Below are positions 54,802-63,139 of a DNA stretch of 64,000 bases, piece after piece. The position numbers and the translations under genes are program-made. The notes under the pieces are model-generated. The model saw only the letters and a list, made by a program, of their open reading frames with translations, was not told the origin of the DNA and did no database searches. The DNA is from a virus. Each line of letters begins with the position of its first letter. Within the stretch, counting starts at the first letter, position 1. Location of the stretch: positions 82,491 through 146,490 of IMG/VR virus record IMGVR_UViG_3300049324_000002; one strand, written 5' to 3'.

Positions 54802-54831
54802 CGCGATGTAGACATACTAGCATCTACATCG
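54802..54831 (-). promoter_or_regulatory. Operator-like 10-bp inverted repeat over the 54813 promoter
   Basis: GCGATGTAGA and TCTACATCGC flank the -10 (TAGTAT), so a dimeric regulator could block RNA polymerase there. Confidence 0.65.
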
Positions 54832-54841
54832 CAACCTCGCA
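54813..54841 (-). promoter_or_regulatory. Promoter of gene 54206-54784
   Basis: TTGCGA, 17 nt, TAGTAT; leader about 22 nt with SD. Confidence 0.8.
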
Positions 54842-54847
54842 AATCGG

Positions 54848-55867
54848 TTATCGCTCGCAACACCACTTAGCCTGCCTGATCGTAGCCATCGCAGCCTCGC
54901 GAGGTCGACGCGCCAACCCGCACGACGCAGCCACATGCACCACCCGATCAGGCACCGACGAACGCTTCACAGCACGCCGGATCCCACCAAGAATCCTACC
55001 CACCTCCGAGTCAGTAAGACCCTCATGCAAAAACCCAGCAACCAACTTCGTCTTAGGATGAATATTAAGAAGACAAAAATCATCGTAAAAAGATGGATCA
55101 GTTATAGGAGTCTTTTCACCCTCAGCAAGCGGAACATGCATATACTCAAAAACACTATCATTTCTAAGTGCTCTCGCATCAACAGAATTAATGAAACTCA
55201 TCATATGTCTAACACTCTTCAACTTACCCTTAGCTTTATGACCCAAATCACCCAAACAAGGGTGGCCACCCACCCGGCCACCCACCGCAATGAAATCCTG
55301 AGGAGCAACCAAATACGATAACAAAGGAATAAGGAACGGTGCCTGCATAGCACCAACAGTAGGTACAGGATACTCAAGCTGGAAAATCAAAGGAATATTA
55401 GCGGAAGAATAAATCCGATGCATCTCACGAACAACAGCATCGTAAAACGCCTTACGATTACGGAACCCCACCACAGGACCAAGAGCAAAAATAGAAGTAT
55501 CAAAGGGATGCGGAACCGTCTCAAGGTATGGAATGTTTAGACCGAAACGCTCCATCGCATCCAGGTACTCATGAATCTCTTCTTCAAACAAATCATTGTA
55601 ACCAAGATTAATATCGAAAGTATTTAGAGTACTCACTCTCAACCCAAGACGGGATCCATGATCGTAATCAGACCAGTCCCCCTCTTTCTTCGTATAAAAT
55701 GCAGACTGCGTAGCTAATCTATTTATTACATCAACAACCCAACGAGGACGATTAGGTGAACCATTCGGTACAGCAATCAAATGCTCGCCCAACTCAGACA
55801 AAGCCACATCGTAGAACTCGCGCATAGAATTAAACGGACCACTGCCAAGAAGCAATGCCTGAGTCAT
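54848..55867 (-). CDS. MetE/UROD-superfamily-like TIM-barrel protein, 339 aa
   Basis: ATG at 55867. The opening GSGPFNSMREFYDVALSELG, then IAVPNGSPNRPRWVVD, a middle with FQLEYP, and HPCLGDLGHKAKGKLKSVRH correspond loosely to the substrate/metal loops of cobalamin-independent methionine synthase-like or UROD-like barrels. VVHVAASCGLARRPREAAMA resembles their closing motif (CGLxxR). Key metal residues of MetE (His/Cys pair in C-L-H) are not conserved exactly. An altered enzyme of this fold is likely; the substrate cannot be told. Confidence 0.75.
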   Translation of the reverse strand: MTQALLLGSGPFNSMREFYDVALSELGEHLIAVPNGSPNRPRWVVDVINRLATQSAFYTKKEGDWSDYDHGSRLGLRVSTLNTFDINLGYNDLFEEEIHEYLDAMERFGLNIPYLETVPHPFDTSIFALGPVVGFRNRKAFYDAVVREMHRIYSSANIPLIFQLEYPVPTVGAMQAPFLIPLLSYLVAPQDFIAVGGRVGGHPCLGDLGHKAKGKLKSVRHMMSFINSVDARALRNDSVFEYMHVPLAEGEKTPITDPSFYDDFCLLNIHPKTKLVAGFLHEGLTDSEVGRILGGIRRAVKRSSVPDRVVHVAASCGLARRPREAAMATIRQAKWCCER

Positions 55868-55877
55868 AGAGTATTCC

Positions 55878-56081
55878 TCACTCCTGTGGTCGACGCGGAC
55901 AATTTCTCATACGATCAGCAATAGTCTTAGCCTCATCAGCAGTATCGCTTAACCAATCCGCTATCTTTGGATAAGTGGAAAAAGAATCAATCAGTACCTC
56001 GGATCGAGAAACCAACTCATCCAACTTAGATACCTTTGCATCCCACTCCACACGAGTAGTAGGCAAAGGCATCCTATACAT
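55878..56081 (-). CDS. Helical hypothetical protein, 67 aa
   Basis: ATG at 56081 overlaps the 56074 gene by 8 nt. Helical with heptads (VSKLDELVSRSEVLIDSFST). Unknown function. Confidence 0.75.
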   Translation of the reverse strand: MYRMPLPTTRVEWDAKVSKLDELVSRSEVLIDSFSTYPKIADWLSDTADEAKTIADRMRNCPRRPQE

Positions 56082-56463
56082 CAGGAACTACAATGATAGC
56101 CTGTGCCTGAGACAAAGCAGTCGCACGACCAAGAACTAACAAAGCAGCCTCCGGCATGCCATCATCCTCCAAATACTTAGCCATCTCCCGCAGTTCGAAA
56201 ATAGCTCTCTCATCACTAGGACCAGGGCCATACCAAACAGTATCCCCTTTATCATCTAGTACAGAAACAGTACTCCACTCGTCGCCCTCCTCACGCCACC
56301 AAAAACCAGGGCCACGACTACCAAACAACGGTCCAGTACACTGATGACAAAGAGTAGGAGTGCCTTCGTTCTCAGCCTCCTCAATAGCAGCTTCAATCGA
56401 GTTAGCCTCAACCACCAATCCAACACTCGAACCAGTCTCAAAAACAACCGTAAAGACAGACAC
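56074..56463 (-). CDS. Hypothetical protein, 129 aa
   Basis: GTG at 56463 follows GAGG by 5 nt, preferred to a TTG 60 nt earlier. It reads FTVVFETGSSVGLVVEANSI, LCHQCTGPLFGSRGPGFWWR, and a helical tail. The HQC segment may bind metal. Unknown function. Confidence 0.75.
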   Translation of the reverse strand: MSVFTVVFETGSSVGLVVEANSIEAAIEEAENEGTPTLCHQCTGPLFGSRGPGFWWREEGDEWSTVSVLDDKGDTVWYGPGPSDERAIFELREMAKYLEDDGMPEAALLVLGRATALSQAQAIIVVPDV

Positions 56464-56550
56464 AACAACCTCACAAAGTATTAGAGTAGTGGAGGTGGGC
56501 GACGGCTGTATTCTCTGCTGCAATCACAGATAGCGTTGTCGTTTAACTTC

Positions 56551-56576
56551 TTCTCAGCAACGCCTTTGGCTGAGAA
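56551..56576 (-). terminator. Terminator after gene 56590
   Basis: 8-bp stem TTCTCAGC/GCTGAGAA, 10-nt loop, T/A-rich flank. Confidence 0.7.
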
Positions 56577-56589
56577 CCCACCTACTCAA

Positions 56590-57051
56590 CTACTTCGATT
56601 CACTCTCAGGGAAAACAGTGTCAAACCACGAACGCGGATCAACAATCTCATCAGCAGGATCAACAGGCAATCTAGGAATCTCCTTGTATTCAATAACCAA
56701 GAAACAAGGGTGATCTCCGATTGCTTCCTGCAGTTCCGGCCAATCCATAACACCAACACGATCTCTGTTGCTTGTCACATACCAGCGACTATCAATTCTC
56801 AACGCCACAAACACGTAAGGCTGCTCAGTGCCCGGGAAAGTGCGCTCCCACCGCAACACCGAACCCACCGGGGGCTGCTTCGGGAACCGGCTCTGAATAG
56901 CAGCCACATCCAACACACCCCCCAGCACAGCATGCAACTCAGCCATACGTGCAGCCTGCTCTCGACTCTGCCGCACAGCAAGCTCTCCTCTCTTATCAGG
57001 TCTAGCAGAATAAACTACATCACTGTAAAGATCATCAATATCAGGATTCAT
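56590..57051 (-). CDS. Hypothetical protein, 153 aa
   Basis: ATG at 57051. Helical N-terminal part (RQSREQAARMAELHAVLGGV), then a beta-rich part (PVGSVLRWERTFPGTEQPYV, VFVALRIDSRWYVTSN) that resembles small barrel domains in phage proteins. Unknown function. Confidence 0.8.
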   Translation of the reverse strand: MNPDIDDLYSDVVYSARPDKRGELAVRQSREQAARMAELHAVLGGVLDVAAIQSRFPKQPPVGSVLRWERTFPGTEQPYVFVALRIDSRWYVTSNRDRVGVMDWPELQEAIGDHPCFLVIEYKEIPRLPVDPADEIVDPRSWFDTVFPESESK

Positions 57052-57086
57052 GCATTCTCTCCGATCAAGAATTTGTCTCCATAGTC

Positions 57087-57323
57087 CTACCCGGCCGAAG
57101 GTGCGGGGAGAATCTCCTCAATACGAGCCCGTAACCAAGAAGCCTCCTCGAAAAGATTATCCTGCTCCCATTCATTAGCCATTATAGATAACTCGTGAGC
57201 AAGCATGAAGGGAAATGCCTCAATAAGAGCATCACGGTGAGCTTCCGCATAATTCGTCATACGGAAAGCTCGAGCATAAGGCAAATCAAAAACAGCAGAC
57301 GGAATCTCCAATTCACGTGTCAT
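57087..57323 (-). CDS. Helical hypothetical protein, 78 aa
   Basis: ATG at 57323 follows AGAGGA by 5 nt; the upstream stop TAG precedes it directly (TAGAGGA). Helices with NYAEAHRDALIEAFPFMLAH. Unknown function. Confidence 0.75.
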   Translation of the reverse strand: MTRELEIPSAVFDLPYARAFRMTNYAEAHRDALIEAFPFMLAHELSIMANEWEQDNLFEEASWLRARIEEILPAPSAG

Positions 57324-57332
57324 AACAATCCT

Positions 57333-57557
57333 CTACTCGGGGGCATACTGGGTAAGCAAAATCGTGTCAGTAATTCCTTGCTCAGCACTCCCAATATGAA
57401 CAATCTTAGCGGCATACCAAGCCTCGCCACCCTCAGTCCCAGCAAGCTGAGCAGCCGTCTTATACGCTTCAAGGGCATTCTGAGCGGCAACCAATACTGC
57501 CTGACGCTGACCATAACTAACGTATTCAGAGCGTCGAGTAAGAATAAACAGATCCAT
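57333..57557 (-). CDS. Helical hypothetical protein, 74 aa
   Basis: ATG at 57557 follows AAGGGG by 5 nt. RRSEYVSYGQRQAVLVAAQN, then helical with a single W. Unknown function. Confidence 0.75.
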   Translation of the reverse strand: MDLFILTRRSEYVSYGQRQAVLVAAQNALEAYKTAAQLAGTEGGEAWYAAKIVHIGSAEQGITDTILLTQYAPE

Positions 57558-57567
57558 CATAACCCCT

Positions 57568-57753
57568 TCACGTAAGCCAACTATTATACTTCCATTCACT
57601 CTGTACTTCCAACGCACGAACAAAGATAAAGAACATCTGCCAATCTTGCTGCTTCTTAGTAACTAAGACACCAACAGCAAGAATGGCACCCATATTCTCT
57701 TCAGCTAAATCACGAGCAGCATCCTCAAACCAATCGGGATATACTTCCTTCAT
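57568..57753 (-). CDS. Small hypothetical protein, 61 aa
   Basis: ATG at 57753 follows GGGAG. WFEDAARDLAEENMGAILAV, then an aromatic stretch QQDWQMFFIFVRALEV. Unknown function. Confidence 0.7.
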   Translation of the reverse strand: MKEVYPDWFEDAARDLAEENMGAILAVGVLVTKKQQDWQMFFIFVRALEVQSEWKYNSWLT

Positions 57754-57913
57754 TCTCCCTCACCTCGTCGCACCACGTACAATGATCTATTAGAGTTCGT
57801 TGATGATACCTTTTATGGTACCACTTCATAGAAACAATGCCAGGCTTGAAAGCTAGGAACAAGAAAAAAAGCGCTCCAACAGCGAACAAAACATTAACCC
57901 AAATACTGTGCAT
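57725..57913 (-). CDS. Membrane-anchored CxxC protein, 62 aa
   Basis: ATG at 57913 overlaps the upstream TGA. A TM helix (VNVLFAVGALFFLFLAF) is followed by a basic His-rich stretch (KWYHKRYHQRTLIDHC) with CTWC. Unknown function. Confidence 0.7.
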   Translation of the reverse strand: MHSIWVNVLFAVGALFFLFLAFKPGIVSMKWYHKRYHQRTLIDHCTWCDEVRENEGSISRLV

Positions 57914-58038
57914 CACGTTACCTCTTCCTCACCACAGTCAACACAGTAACGCTTCCCGACCACACGCTCTGGACTAAAATCATGGCCGTACCATTGGCAG
58001 GTGGTCCAATCACACCACGCCTCATCACTGCCATACAT
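57913..58038 (-). CDS. CxxC peptide, 41 aa
   Basis: ATG at 58038 follows GGAGG. AWCDWTTCQWYGHDF, then RYCVDCGEE, a two-knuckle zinc site. First gene behind the 58064 promoter. Confidence 0.65.
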   Translation of the reverse strand: MYGSDEAWCDWTTCQWYGHDFSPERVVGKRYCVDCGEEEVT

Positions 58039-58063
58039 GACCGACCACCTCCAAGTTCCTGCA

Positions 58064-58092
58064 AGACTAGCATAGCCTGCAAAACCTGTCAA
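58064..58092 (-). promoter_or_regulatory. Promoter of the 58038 operon
   Basis: TTGACA, 17 nt, TAGTCT, leader about 20 nt with GGAGG. Confidence 0.8.
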
Positions 58093-58094
58093 AC

Positions 58095-59084
58095 TCACGA
58101 CCTAGAAAAACCGCTGACCAAGCTTCGCAATAAATCCTGCAGGAAAGGTATGCCATGAGGGAAGACGCTGGGGAGCCACTGCAGCATCACCGCATACGCT
58201 AGCGCAATCATCATGAAAATGAGAATCCATTTAACAATGACCTTCTCAAAAAACCCACCAGTATCGAACGGCAGCGGCGAGTAAAACTCCTCCCAAGTAA
58301 GGGGAGAAAGAAAAGCCAGTCCAGCCGTGGTGCACGTATCAGCAAAATCATGCGACAACATGCCCAGAGCGACGCACGTGCCCCACAACCAACCCATGTC
58401 TACAAGATGATCCGCCAACCCGACCACGCCGAAATGAATGGCACCAGTCACGACATACAACGCAAGTACCGGACCGGCAAACACGAGATCCCCGGCCAGA
58501 CCAACGGTAGTCACGAAAACGATAACCGAAATCCACCAAGGCCCAGCGGCGCACATATAACCAATAACCAGTCCAACAAATATAGCCGTAAACACAGAAT
58601 GAGTGAATCCACGATGCGCAGATCTCCACATTCGTTTACGACCTACGAGAAACCATAACCCCTGCGGCAAGTAAGAACACAATGACGTACGGAACCGTCC
58701 GGCCTGAAAATACCCATTCCAAGCAGGTGGATCATGACCACGTCTCGTCAACGTATAGAGAATGCGGTTAATCCAAACCACAATCATATGCAGTGGAAAT
58801 GTTACAGGTGGAAAGGCACGAGTTACAGTAGCGCCATGGTGGTCAATATCATTCCATTCACCAGCACCCCCCACAATGGCAGGCGCAATTAACACATCAG
58901 CGGCCCAGGTAATACCAATTAATTGAGCGCCAAATGCACACCCAGCGAGGCCCCAAACGACCCCCATCCGAACGTGCTGCCTGACTTCCACGGCCGTATA
59001 CCTCTCATCGGGGGAGATTGCAAATACCTGGGAGCCATGTTGCTCCAGATTTGTATCGTTGCACACTCCTACCCGTGAGACCAC
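58095..59084 (-). CDS. YdjM-type membrane-bound metal hydrolase-like protein, 329 aa
   Basis: GTG at 59084 follows GAGG. It reads GEWNDIDHHGATVTRAFPPV, SAHRGFTHSVFTAIFVGLVI, then GMLSHDFADTCTTAGLAFLS before PLTWEEF. The HRGxTHS and SHDFAD patterns are those of the YdjM/DUF457 family of inner-membrane metal-dependent hydrolases; eight or more hydrophobic segments. Homologues sit in Streptomyces plasmids and phages near transfer genes. Substrate unknown. Confidence 0.85.
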   Translation of the reverse strand: MVSRVGVCNDTNLEQHGSQVFAISPDERYTAVEVRQHVRMGVVWGLAGCAFGAQLIGITWAADVLIAPAIVGGAGEWNDIDHHGATVTRAFPPVTFPLHMIVVWINRILYTLTRRGHDPPAWNGYFQAGRFRTSLCSYLPQGLWFLVGRKRMWRSAHRGFTHSVFTAIFVGLVIGYMCAAGPWWISVIVFVTTVGLAGDLVFAGPVLALYVVTGAIHFGVVGLADHLVDMGWLWGTCVALGMLSHDFADTCTTAGLAFLSPLTWEEFYSPLPFDTGGFFEKVIVKWILIFMMIALAYAVMLQWLPSVFPHGIPFLQDLLRSLVSGFSRS

Positions 59085-59310
59085 GCGACCTCGTGACAGC
59101 CTGGGTGTGCTAGGGACGTCACGAAGCTCGTCACGAACCGACCCGCTGTCACGACCCTCTATACCGCCTTCTTATGATCTTTTACGTCACGAGATCTGTC
59201 AAAGGATGTAAAGAACAAATGGGACGTTTCGGGCACCCAAGCTGGCACAAGTGTCACGGACAAAACGGACTGATCAGTGCTTGACAGGACAGTGAACCGT
59301 CACGCCAGGG
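59085..59310. repeat. Iteron-like GTCACGA repeats
   Basis: About 190 nt without a gene, between the YdjM gene and the 59274 gene. It holds four direct copies of GTCACGA (59119, 59131, 59149, 59186), one inverted copy (59092) and two variants (59253, 59299, the latter inside the 59274 gene). Spacing is irregular. It could be an operator, replication or transfer site. Confidence 0.6.
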
Positions 59311-59849
59311 CAGCTACTTTTGCCGCTACGAAAGATCAAACTAAGCAAGAAAAGGCACGCCGGGACACCGACCACCACCGAAAAAATGGCTACCGCATTC
59401 GCCTGAAGCCACGTAGCGACCGCTGAGACGAAACCCCAGAGCTGCAGGCCCAACAGCGACCCCAGGACCACCACAGCCGTGATCCCAAGCCACAACGGGG
59501 CAGCGTTAAGAACGTCAACCCAACGACTCGTGCTAAACGCGCGATCCAAGTCCTCGCGAGAAGAATAGGTCAACTCTCTATTCACGTACTCACGCTGAGC
59601 AGGCTGCTCCGCAACCACAGGCTGAGGAGCAGTCTGAACAGGAGCGTTCTGGGGCATAAACCCCGCAGGAGACTGGCCAGCAGGCAGGTACACACGACGG
59701 CGCGTCACCGTCGTTTCCTCCTCCAACACCACACCAGGCTGCGCGACAGACGCCAACGCTGACCCGGCCACGTGATAAGGACGAAGCGCAGACTCCGCAA
59801 TCCAGTAATCAGTGTTAACAGGGGCGGGTATCACTTCTACGTTTTCCAT
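59274..59849 (-). CDS. Two-TM protein with long cytoplasmic front, 191 aa
   Basis: ATG at 59849 overlaps the upstream TAA. A Pro/Gln-rich soluble half (PAGQSPAGFMPQNAPVQTAP) is followed by TM helices LGITAVVVLGSLLGLQLWGF and AVAIFSVVVGVPACLFLLSL, with a final CPGVTVHCP pair. It resembles the spread (spd) membrane proteins of Streptomyces plasmids in layout only. Confidence 0.75.
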   Translation of the reverse strand: MENVEVIPAPVNTDYWIAESALRPYHVAGSALASVAQPGVVLEEETTVTRRRVYLPAGQSPAGFMPQNAPVQTAPQPVVAEQPAQREYVNRELTYSSREDLDRAFSTSRWVDVLNAAPLWLGITAVVVLGSLLGLQLWGFVSAVATWLQANAVAIFSVVVGVPACLFLLSLIFRSGKSSCPGVTVHCPVKH

Positions 59850-60136
59850 TAGTCCCATCCAAAGAATCGGGCAGCGTATCGCCTCCGCTCCATGCCCTTG
59901 CACCACCAGCAGGAGTAATGACTATACGCACCAAACCAACCATAAACTCTCTTCTTGCCCGCACACCACCAACACGGAATGTACGGACGGACCTTACAGT
60001 GCCCAACATACAACACCAGTACGATCCCAATCACGCTCAGCGAGAGCGTGACATCAATCAGAAACACGTCACATAGTACCGACAACACATGGAAAAACCC
60101 AGACACTAACTCTGTGAGAAGATCCAGCACACCCAC
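59849..60136 (-). CDS. CWWC double-knuckle membrane protein, 95 aa
   Basis: GTG at 60136 (60145 is possible). Two hydrophobic segments are followed by IPCWWCAGKKRVYGWFGAYS and YSCWWCKGMERRRYAARFFG. The repeated CWWCxG knuckle with basic residues is found in Streptomyces plasmid proteins encoded beside tra genes, probably metal- or nucleic-acid-binding at the membrane. Confidence 0.75.
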   Translation of the reverse strand: MGVLDLLTELVSGFFHVLSVLCDVFLIDVTLSLSVIGIVLVLYVGHCKVRPYIPCWWCAGKKRVYGWFGAYSHYSCWWCKGMERRRYAARFFGWD

Positions 60137-60167
60137 AGTGACCACACCCCTATCCCTAAAAAAGGAA

Positions 60168-60193
60168 AACGTAGAGCCCGCAGGCTCTACGTT
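60168..60193 (-). terminator. Terminator after the FtsK/TraB gene
   Basis: 11-bp stem AACGTAGAGCC/GGCTCTACGTT, 4-nt loop, then TTTTCCTTTTTT on the minus strand. Confidence 0.92.
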
Positions 60194-60243
60194 AACCGGA
60201 AGACAGGGGGTAAATCAAAACAACTCAGGTCGGAGGGGACAAA

Positions 60244-62673
60244 CTACCCCTTAACAATAACGAACCCATCTGGTGTCTCAGTTACAATCCCCAGCTCCCT
60301 CTCCCAACTACGAAGACGTGGATAAATAATAGTACGTGCCCAACCAGCCTGAGCAATGACATCAGCGAAGTCTCCACCCTTCACCATATCCTTACCCTGT
60401 GCCTTCAACTCCTTAAACCGAACCATCAGTGCAGCATCGAACTTATCCTGCGGCCACGCGTGCTCCTTAGGCACACCCAACCGCAACGGAGGACGATCAG
60501 CCGGACGCACAGGCAGCGGAGCATCAGGATCGATCCGCTCCAACAACGCAAGATCCTCCGCATCAGGAGCATTCTCACCGTAATCAATAACCTGATCAGC
60601 CAACCCAGGAGTACTAATAGTCATCGTTCGACCATCGGCACTACGTTCAGTAGTGACAAAATCATCGCTTTCGACAACGTGCATATCACCCTCTCCATCC
60701 TCTTCACCGTCGTCATACTCGGTCTCAGTACCATTGATGATGCTTTCAACATCACCATTACGCTCCGTGTAAATCTTCAAAGCTTCCGCCATCTCAGTAG
60801 GGGTAGTTCCCGACAACTGAGCCAAGAAACTCAGCACATCAGGCGTAGCCCCAGGCAGAGCAGGAGTCTCCTCATCGGAAGACCCCTCCAGCGGAACATC
60901 ATCTTCCTCAATCCCAGGACCCATCGCTGGATGACCATTCACAGCATCAGCAGCGTTCTTCAACGCATCACCCGTCACCTTCGTAACATTGCGAACCGAA
61001 CCAACTCGCTTCACAACCTCCATCGGCGTGGTGTGATTAGCCCACAACGGCCCGAACGCTGCAGCAGTAACCGGATCCATCGGCTTCAGCTTAGACGCAA
61101 TCTGCGTGGCAGCCTCAGCAAAAGAAATAACCCCGCAATCAAAGTAAGACCGACGCTCAATCACCTTCTCATCAAGCGTCATACCGCCGCGCTGCATGTA
61201 ATGCATACCCGGGGCGGTATCCTTCCAACGCTCAGGATCAGCGCCAGCCTCGACAACCTCGTCATCAAGAACCATCGTGCCGAACCCACCACCCAAACCA
61301 TAACAACGACGAGTACCAAGCTGCTCACGAACAGTCGTACTAATCATGTCATGGCTAGCACGCTGCAGCGAGATGTTGAGCTGAATCCCAGCCGACCGAG
61401 CAGCCAACGCAATCGCGGTAATTTCATCCGTGTCTACAAGATCCCACGCCTCCTCAATATGCAGACGCACCAACGACAACTTAGACTTCAGCGACCACTG
61501 AGCCAGACCCTCCTGCGCCAAAAACTCAGTACGAGCAGGAATAACCTCCTTCGCAATCCGACGCAAAATCGCCTTAGCAGTACCCTCATCAGTAGCCAAC
61601 CAATGCAACGCAGGAGCAAGAGGACCGAACGTCTGCGTCTTCTTCACAGTATCGATGATAATATTGACAGCACCAAGAGCAGCAGTATAAAGGACAATCG
61701 GCTTCTCGCCCTCGCTCTTACCAGAGCCAGTCATCCCCTGAATCAGAGCGTGCTTCGTGCCCTCAGGACGAACCACCCACAAACCACCCTCATCACCATC
61801 AGAGTCGACACCCGTAGGAATCAAACTCATCAGATTCATGCCACGCTTAATCACCACACCCGGCCACGGCACACTCCCCGCCAGCGGATCCTTCAACATC
61901 ACAATCGCTAGCGCCTTGGCTCGCGCACCAAACACCGGCTTACCAGGCGCAGGAAGGATCCTCGTGCTCTTCCGAGGCCACCCCTTCGCGGACTCAATCG
62001 CCGCGATACTGCCCTGAATGTTCTCCACCGTCATGCCCTTAGGCAAAGTAAGGATGCCCTGCATCTTGTACTCACTGACCTGCTTGACATCACCACTCAC
62101 ACCCGGAACACCACCATCCTCCCAATCATTACTCGGAGGATTCGCAGCATCCTTAATATGCTCTCGACTCACACCCTGACGGATATTCCAAATAATCGCT
62201 GCCGCACCACCAAACATCCACCACAAATCAAACGTGGGATGCTCAGGAACAGGAACCCTCCACAACCACCAACTCACGTAAGACATGTGGAACAATCCCT
62301 GATAGGCAGCAAAAATTAAGAAGATACCAATACCAATAACAGTAGCCAACGTGTGACTCAATGACAATACAGAACGAGATTTAGTGGTATGCCACGCGGC
62401 ATAAGCAACCAACCCCGTGGCACCCACCAAACCAGTATAAGCCAGCCAAGTCCAGTCACTGATAGCCAAGAAGGAAGTGTGCACAAGCTGGCCAATAACT
62501 AACGCAGCGACCAGAACAAGCCAAGGACCCAGTAACACTGCATTCTGTGCCTCAACATGACCCGCAGTCGACTTACGACTACCGCTGGCCGCGCTCACAA
62601 CACGGCCAGCCGAGCGCGCCCCACTACCGGCAGCACGCTTAGCTCCCGCAACACGACCTTTACGAGTGACCAC
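60244..62673 (-). CDS. FtsK/SpoIIIE/TraB-type DNA translocase, 809 aa
   Basis: GTG at 62673. A basic N-terminus is followed by four TM segments (about 44-66, 73-95, 105-125, 150-163), a linker, and the motor with Walker A GMTGSGKS (313-320). Walker B is in the LVRLHIEEAWDLVDTDE region. An acidic linker and a C-terminal winged helix (GWARTIIYPRLRSWERELGI, then TPDGFVIV) follow, in the place of FtsK gamma. Streptomyces plasmid TraB proteins use this layout to move double-stranded DNA at the membrane, recognising short polar 8-bp sites. It sits with DUF2637-like and YdjM-like genes, as in plasmid transfer regions. Confidence 0.9.
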   Translation of the reverse strand: MVTRKGRVAGAKRAAGSGARSAGRVVSAASGSRKSTAGHVEAQNAVLLGPWLVLVAALVIGQLVHTSFLAISDWTWLAYTGLVGATGLVAYAAWHTTKSRSVLSLSHTLATVIGIGIFLIFAAYQGLFHMSYVSWWLWRVPVPEHPTFDLWWMFGGAAAIIWNIRQGVSREHIKDAANPPSNDWEDGGVPGVSGDVKQVSEYKMQGILTLPKGMTVENIQGSIAAIESAKGWPRKSTRILPAPGKPVFGARAKALAIVMLKDPLAGSVPWPGVVIKRGMNLMSLIPTGVDSDGDEGGLWVVRPEGTKHALIQGMTGSGKSEGEKPIVLYTAALGAVNIIIDTVKKTQTFGPLAPALHWLATDEGTAKAILRRIAKEVIPARTEFLAQEGLAQWSLKSKLSLVRLHIEEAWDLVDTDEITAIALAARSAGIQLNISLQRASHDMISTTVREQLGTRRCYGLGGGFGTMVLDDEVVEAGADPERWKDTAPGMHYMQRGGMTLDEKVIERRSYFDCGVISFAEAATQIASKLKPMDPVTAAAFGPLWANHTTPMEVVKRVGSVRNVTKVTGDALKNAADAVNGHPAMGPGIEEDDVPLEGSSDEETPALPGATPDVLSFLAQLSGTTPTEMAEALKIYTERNGDVESIINGTETEYDDGEEDGEGDMHVVESDDFVTTERSADGRTMTISTPGLADQVIDYGENAPDAEDLALLERIDPDAPLPVRPADRPPLRLGVPKEHAWPQDKFDAALMVRFKELKAQGKDMVKGGDFADVIAQAGWARTIIYPRLRSWERELGIVTETPDGFVIVKG

Positions 62674-62707
62674 TCGTACACACCTCTCCTCAAACTCGAC
62701 TTACTTG

Positions 62708-63139
62708 TTACGCAGTGCTAGCAGAACGACGCCTATTAGACCCGCTCTTCTGGTTCAACTTCAATCCATTCTTAGCCGCTGCATTCGTAGTAGAAGTGGT
62801 AGTAGCAAGACCACCATCAGCAGTCCAGTACTGAATGAAGATCTGGAAAGCTGCAGCAGTATCATTCCTAGCAGACTGCACGTTAGTAGCTGCCCGCTTC
62901 AAAGCCTTGGACACCTTCATTGCCTGCGTCTTATTCTCTTTACGCGGATCCATCCCGTGCTTCTGAGAATTCACAACAGGCGTAACAGTCAACGCAGCGC
63001 GCAGGTGATCTCCCGCATCCTCAAGCTCGCGAGACAAATCCTTAAGCAACGCGTTAACCCGATCACTCCACTCCTTGTACTGATCCTCAGTCTGAAAGTT
63101 AGTCTCACCCAACTCAGCGACCCTATTACCCACTGCCAT
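62708..63139 (-). CDS. Helical accessory protein, 143 aa
   Basis: ATG at 63139 overlaps the upstream TGA. Helical with ETNFQTEDQYKEWSDRVNAL, RKENKTQAMKVSKALKRAAT, and a Thr/Ser/Lys-rich basic tail. Its place between the DUF2637-like and translocase genes suggests a transfer-accessory role; no family confirmed. Confidence 0.75.
   Translation of the reverse strand: MAVGNRVAELGETNFQTEDQYKEWSDRVNALLKDLSRELEDAGDHLRAALTVTPVVNSQKHGMDPRKENKTQAMKVSKALKRAATNVQSARNDTAAAFQIFIQYWTADGGLATTTSTTNAAAKNGLKLNQKSGSNRRRSASTA

Noticed and set aside
60460-61911. 483-codon plus-strand frame
   Set aside because: Antisense shadow of the FtsK/TraB gene, Arg/Ser/Asn-rich.
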